Translations under genes and position numbers: made by a program
Shown: positions 5,976 to 6,063 of the stretch, piece after piece
How positions within the stretch are numbered: the first letter of the stretch is position 1
How the letters are laid out: every line of letters starts with the position of its first letter
Assembly: GCA_016934895.1 (NCBI GenBank)
Contig: JAFGRZ010000034.1
Span: forward strand, 1-6,063
From: Candidatus Aminicenantota bacterium
GTDB lineage: Bacteria > Acidobacteriota > Aminicenantia > Aminicenantales > UBA8522
Direction of reading: 5' to 3'
Length of the DNA stretch: 6,063 bases
The notes under the pieces: model-generated
The model's database searches: none
Told to the model about the DNA's origin: nothing
Seen by the model: only the letters and a program-made list of their open reading frames with translations

Positions 5976-6063
5976 GATCCGAATGGGTGCCCATCCGCTC
6001 AAAAATGATCCGCTTTTCTTCCATCTTGTAAATCAGCAACCAATCCGATTCGATATGGCATTC
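5959..6063 (-). CDS. C-terminal 34 residues of a YafQ-family (RelE/ParE fold) mRNA-interferase toxin, cut by the window edge
   Basis: Reading the minus strand from the window end gives an open frame of 34 residues that stops at TGA (5961-5959). It contains CHIESDWLLIYKM, then IIFERMGTHSDLY near the C-terminus. This matches the tail of E. coli YafQ, which reads HVEPDWILIYKL and later FERTGTHAALF. In YafQ the ribosome-dependent RNase site uses H63, D67, W68, H87 and F91. The equivalents here are H3, D7, W8, H27 and Y31 of the visible part, so the catalytic set is kept with Phe replaced by Tyr. The protein would cleave translated mRNA when released from a DinJ-type antitoxin, whose gene would normally lie just upstream, beyond 6063. 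The dehydrogenase starts 45 bases after its stop. The family call is firm; whether the gene is intact cannot be seen. Confidence 0.85.
   Translation of the reverse strand, partial: ECHIESDWLLIYKMEEKRIIFERMGTHSDLYKIG

Overview
The window carries six protein genes, two of them cut by its edges. It looks like chromosomal DNA of a free-living, moderately GC-rich bacterium. By eye, third codon positions favour G or C in every real gene. A membrane-anchored Ser/Thr kinase with a zinc-ribbon N-terminus, a menaquinone-type methyltransferase and a secreted sialate O-acetylesterase-type hydrolase would fit Acidobacteriota, Aminicenantes or similar lineages. That placement is inference from gene style, not from any search.

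Layout. Positions 1-330 (+) hold the end of a PLP-dependent alpha-oxoamine synthase whose tail most resembles serine palmitoyltransferase. It converges on a minus-strand block that fills the rest of the window. In transcription order (right to left) the block holds: the end of a YafQ-type mRNA-interferase toxin (5959-6063); an NADP-type short-chain dehydrogenase of the YdfG/3-hydroxy acid dehydrogenase kind (5143-5913); a 116-residue protein of unknown function that overlaps the dehydrogenase stop by 4 bases (4796-5146); a 642-residue transmembrane Ser/Thr kinase (2823-4751); a UbiE/MenG-type quinone methyltransferase (2064-2774); and a secreted SASA-family esterase with a TTG start (389-1957).

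Transcription. The dehydrogenase and the 116-residue protein are clearly one translationally coupled unit, with its own Shine-Dalgarno and a plausible promoter lying partly in the toxin's 3' end. The kinase has a near-consensus sigma70-type promoter whose -35 box contains the stop codon of the 116-residue gene. The methyltransferase follows the kinase after 48 bases with no visible terminator, so read-through is likely. The esterase has a strong Shine-Dalgarno and a perfect TTGACA upstream with a weaker -10.

The genes do not form one recognisable pathway. The most unusual items are the unrecognised 116-residue partner of the dehydrogenase, the roughly 72-residue triplicate repeat in the extracytoplasmic part of the kinase, and the toxin end at the right edge. 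No RNA gene, CRISPR array, insertion sequence or attachment site was seen. No stretch over 300 bases lacks a gene.
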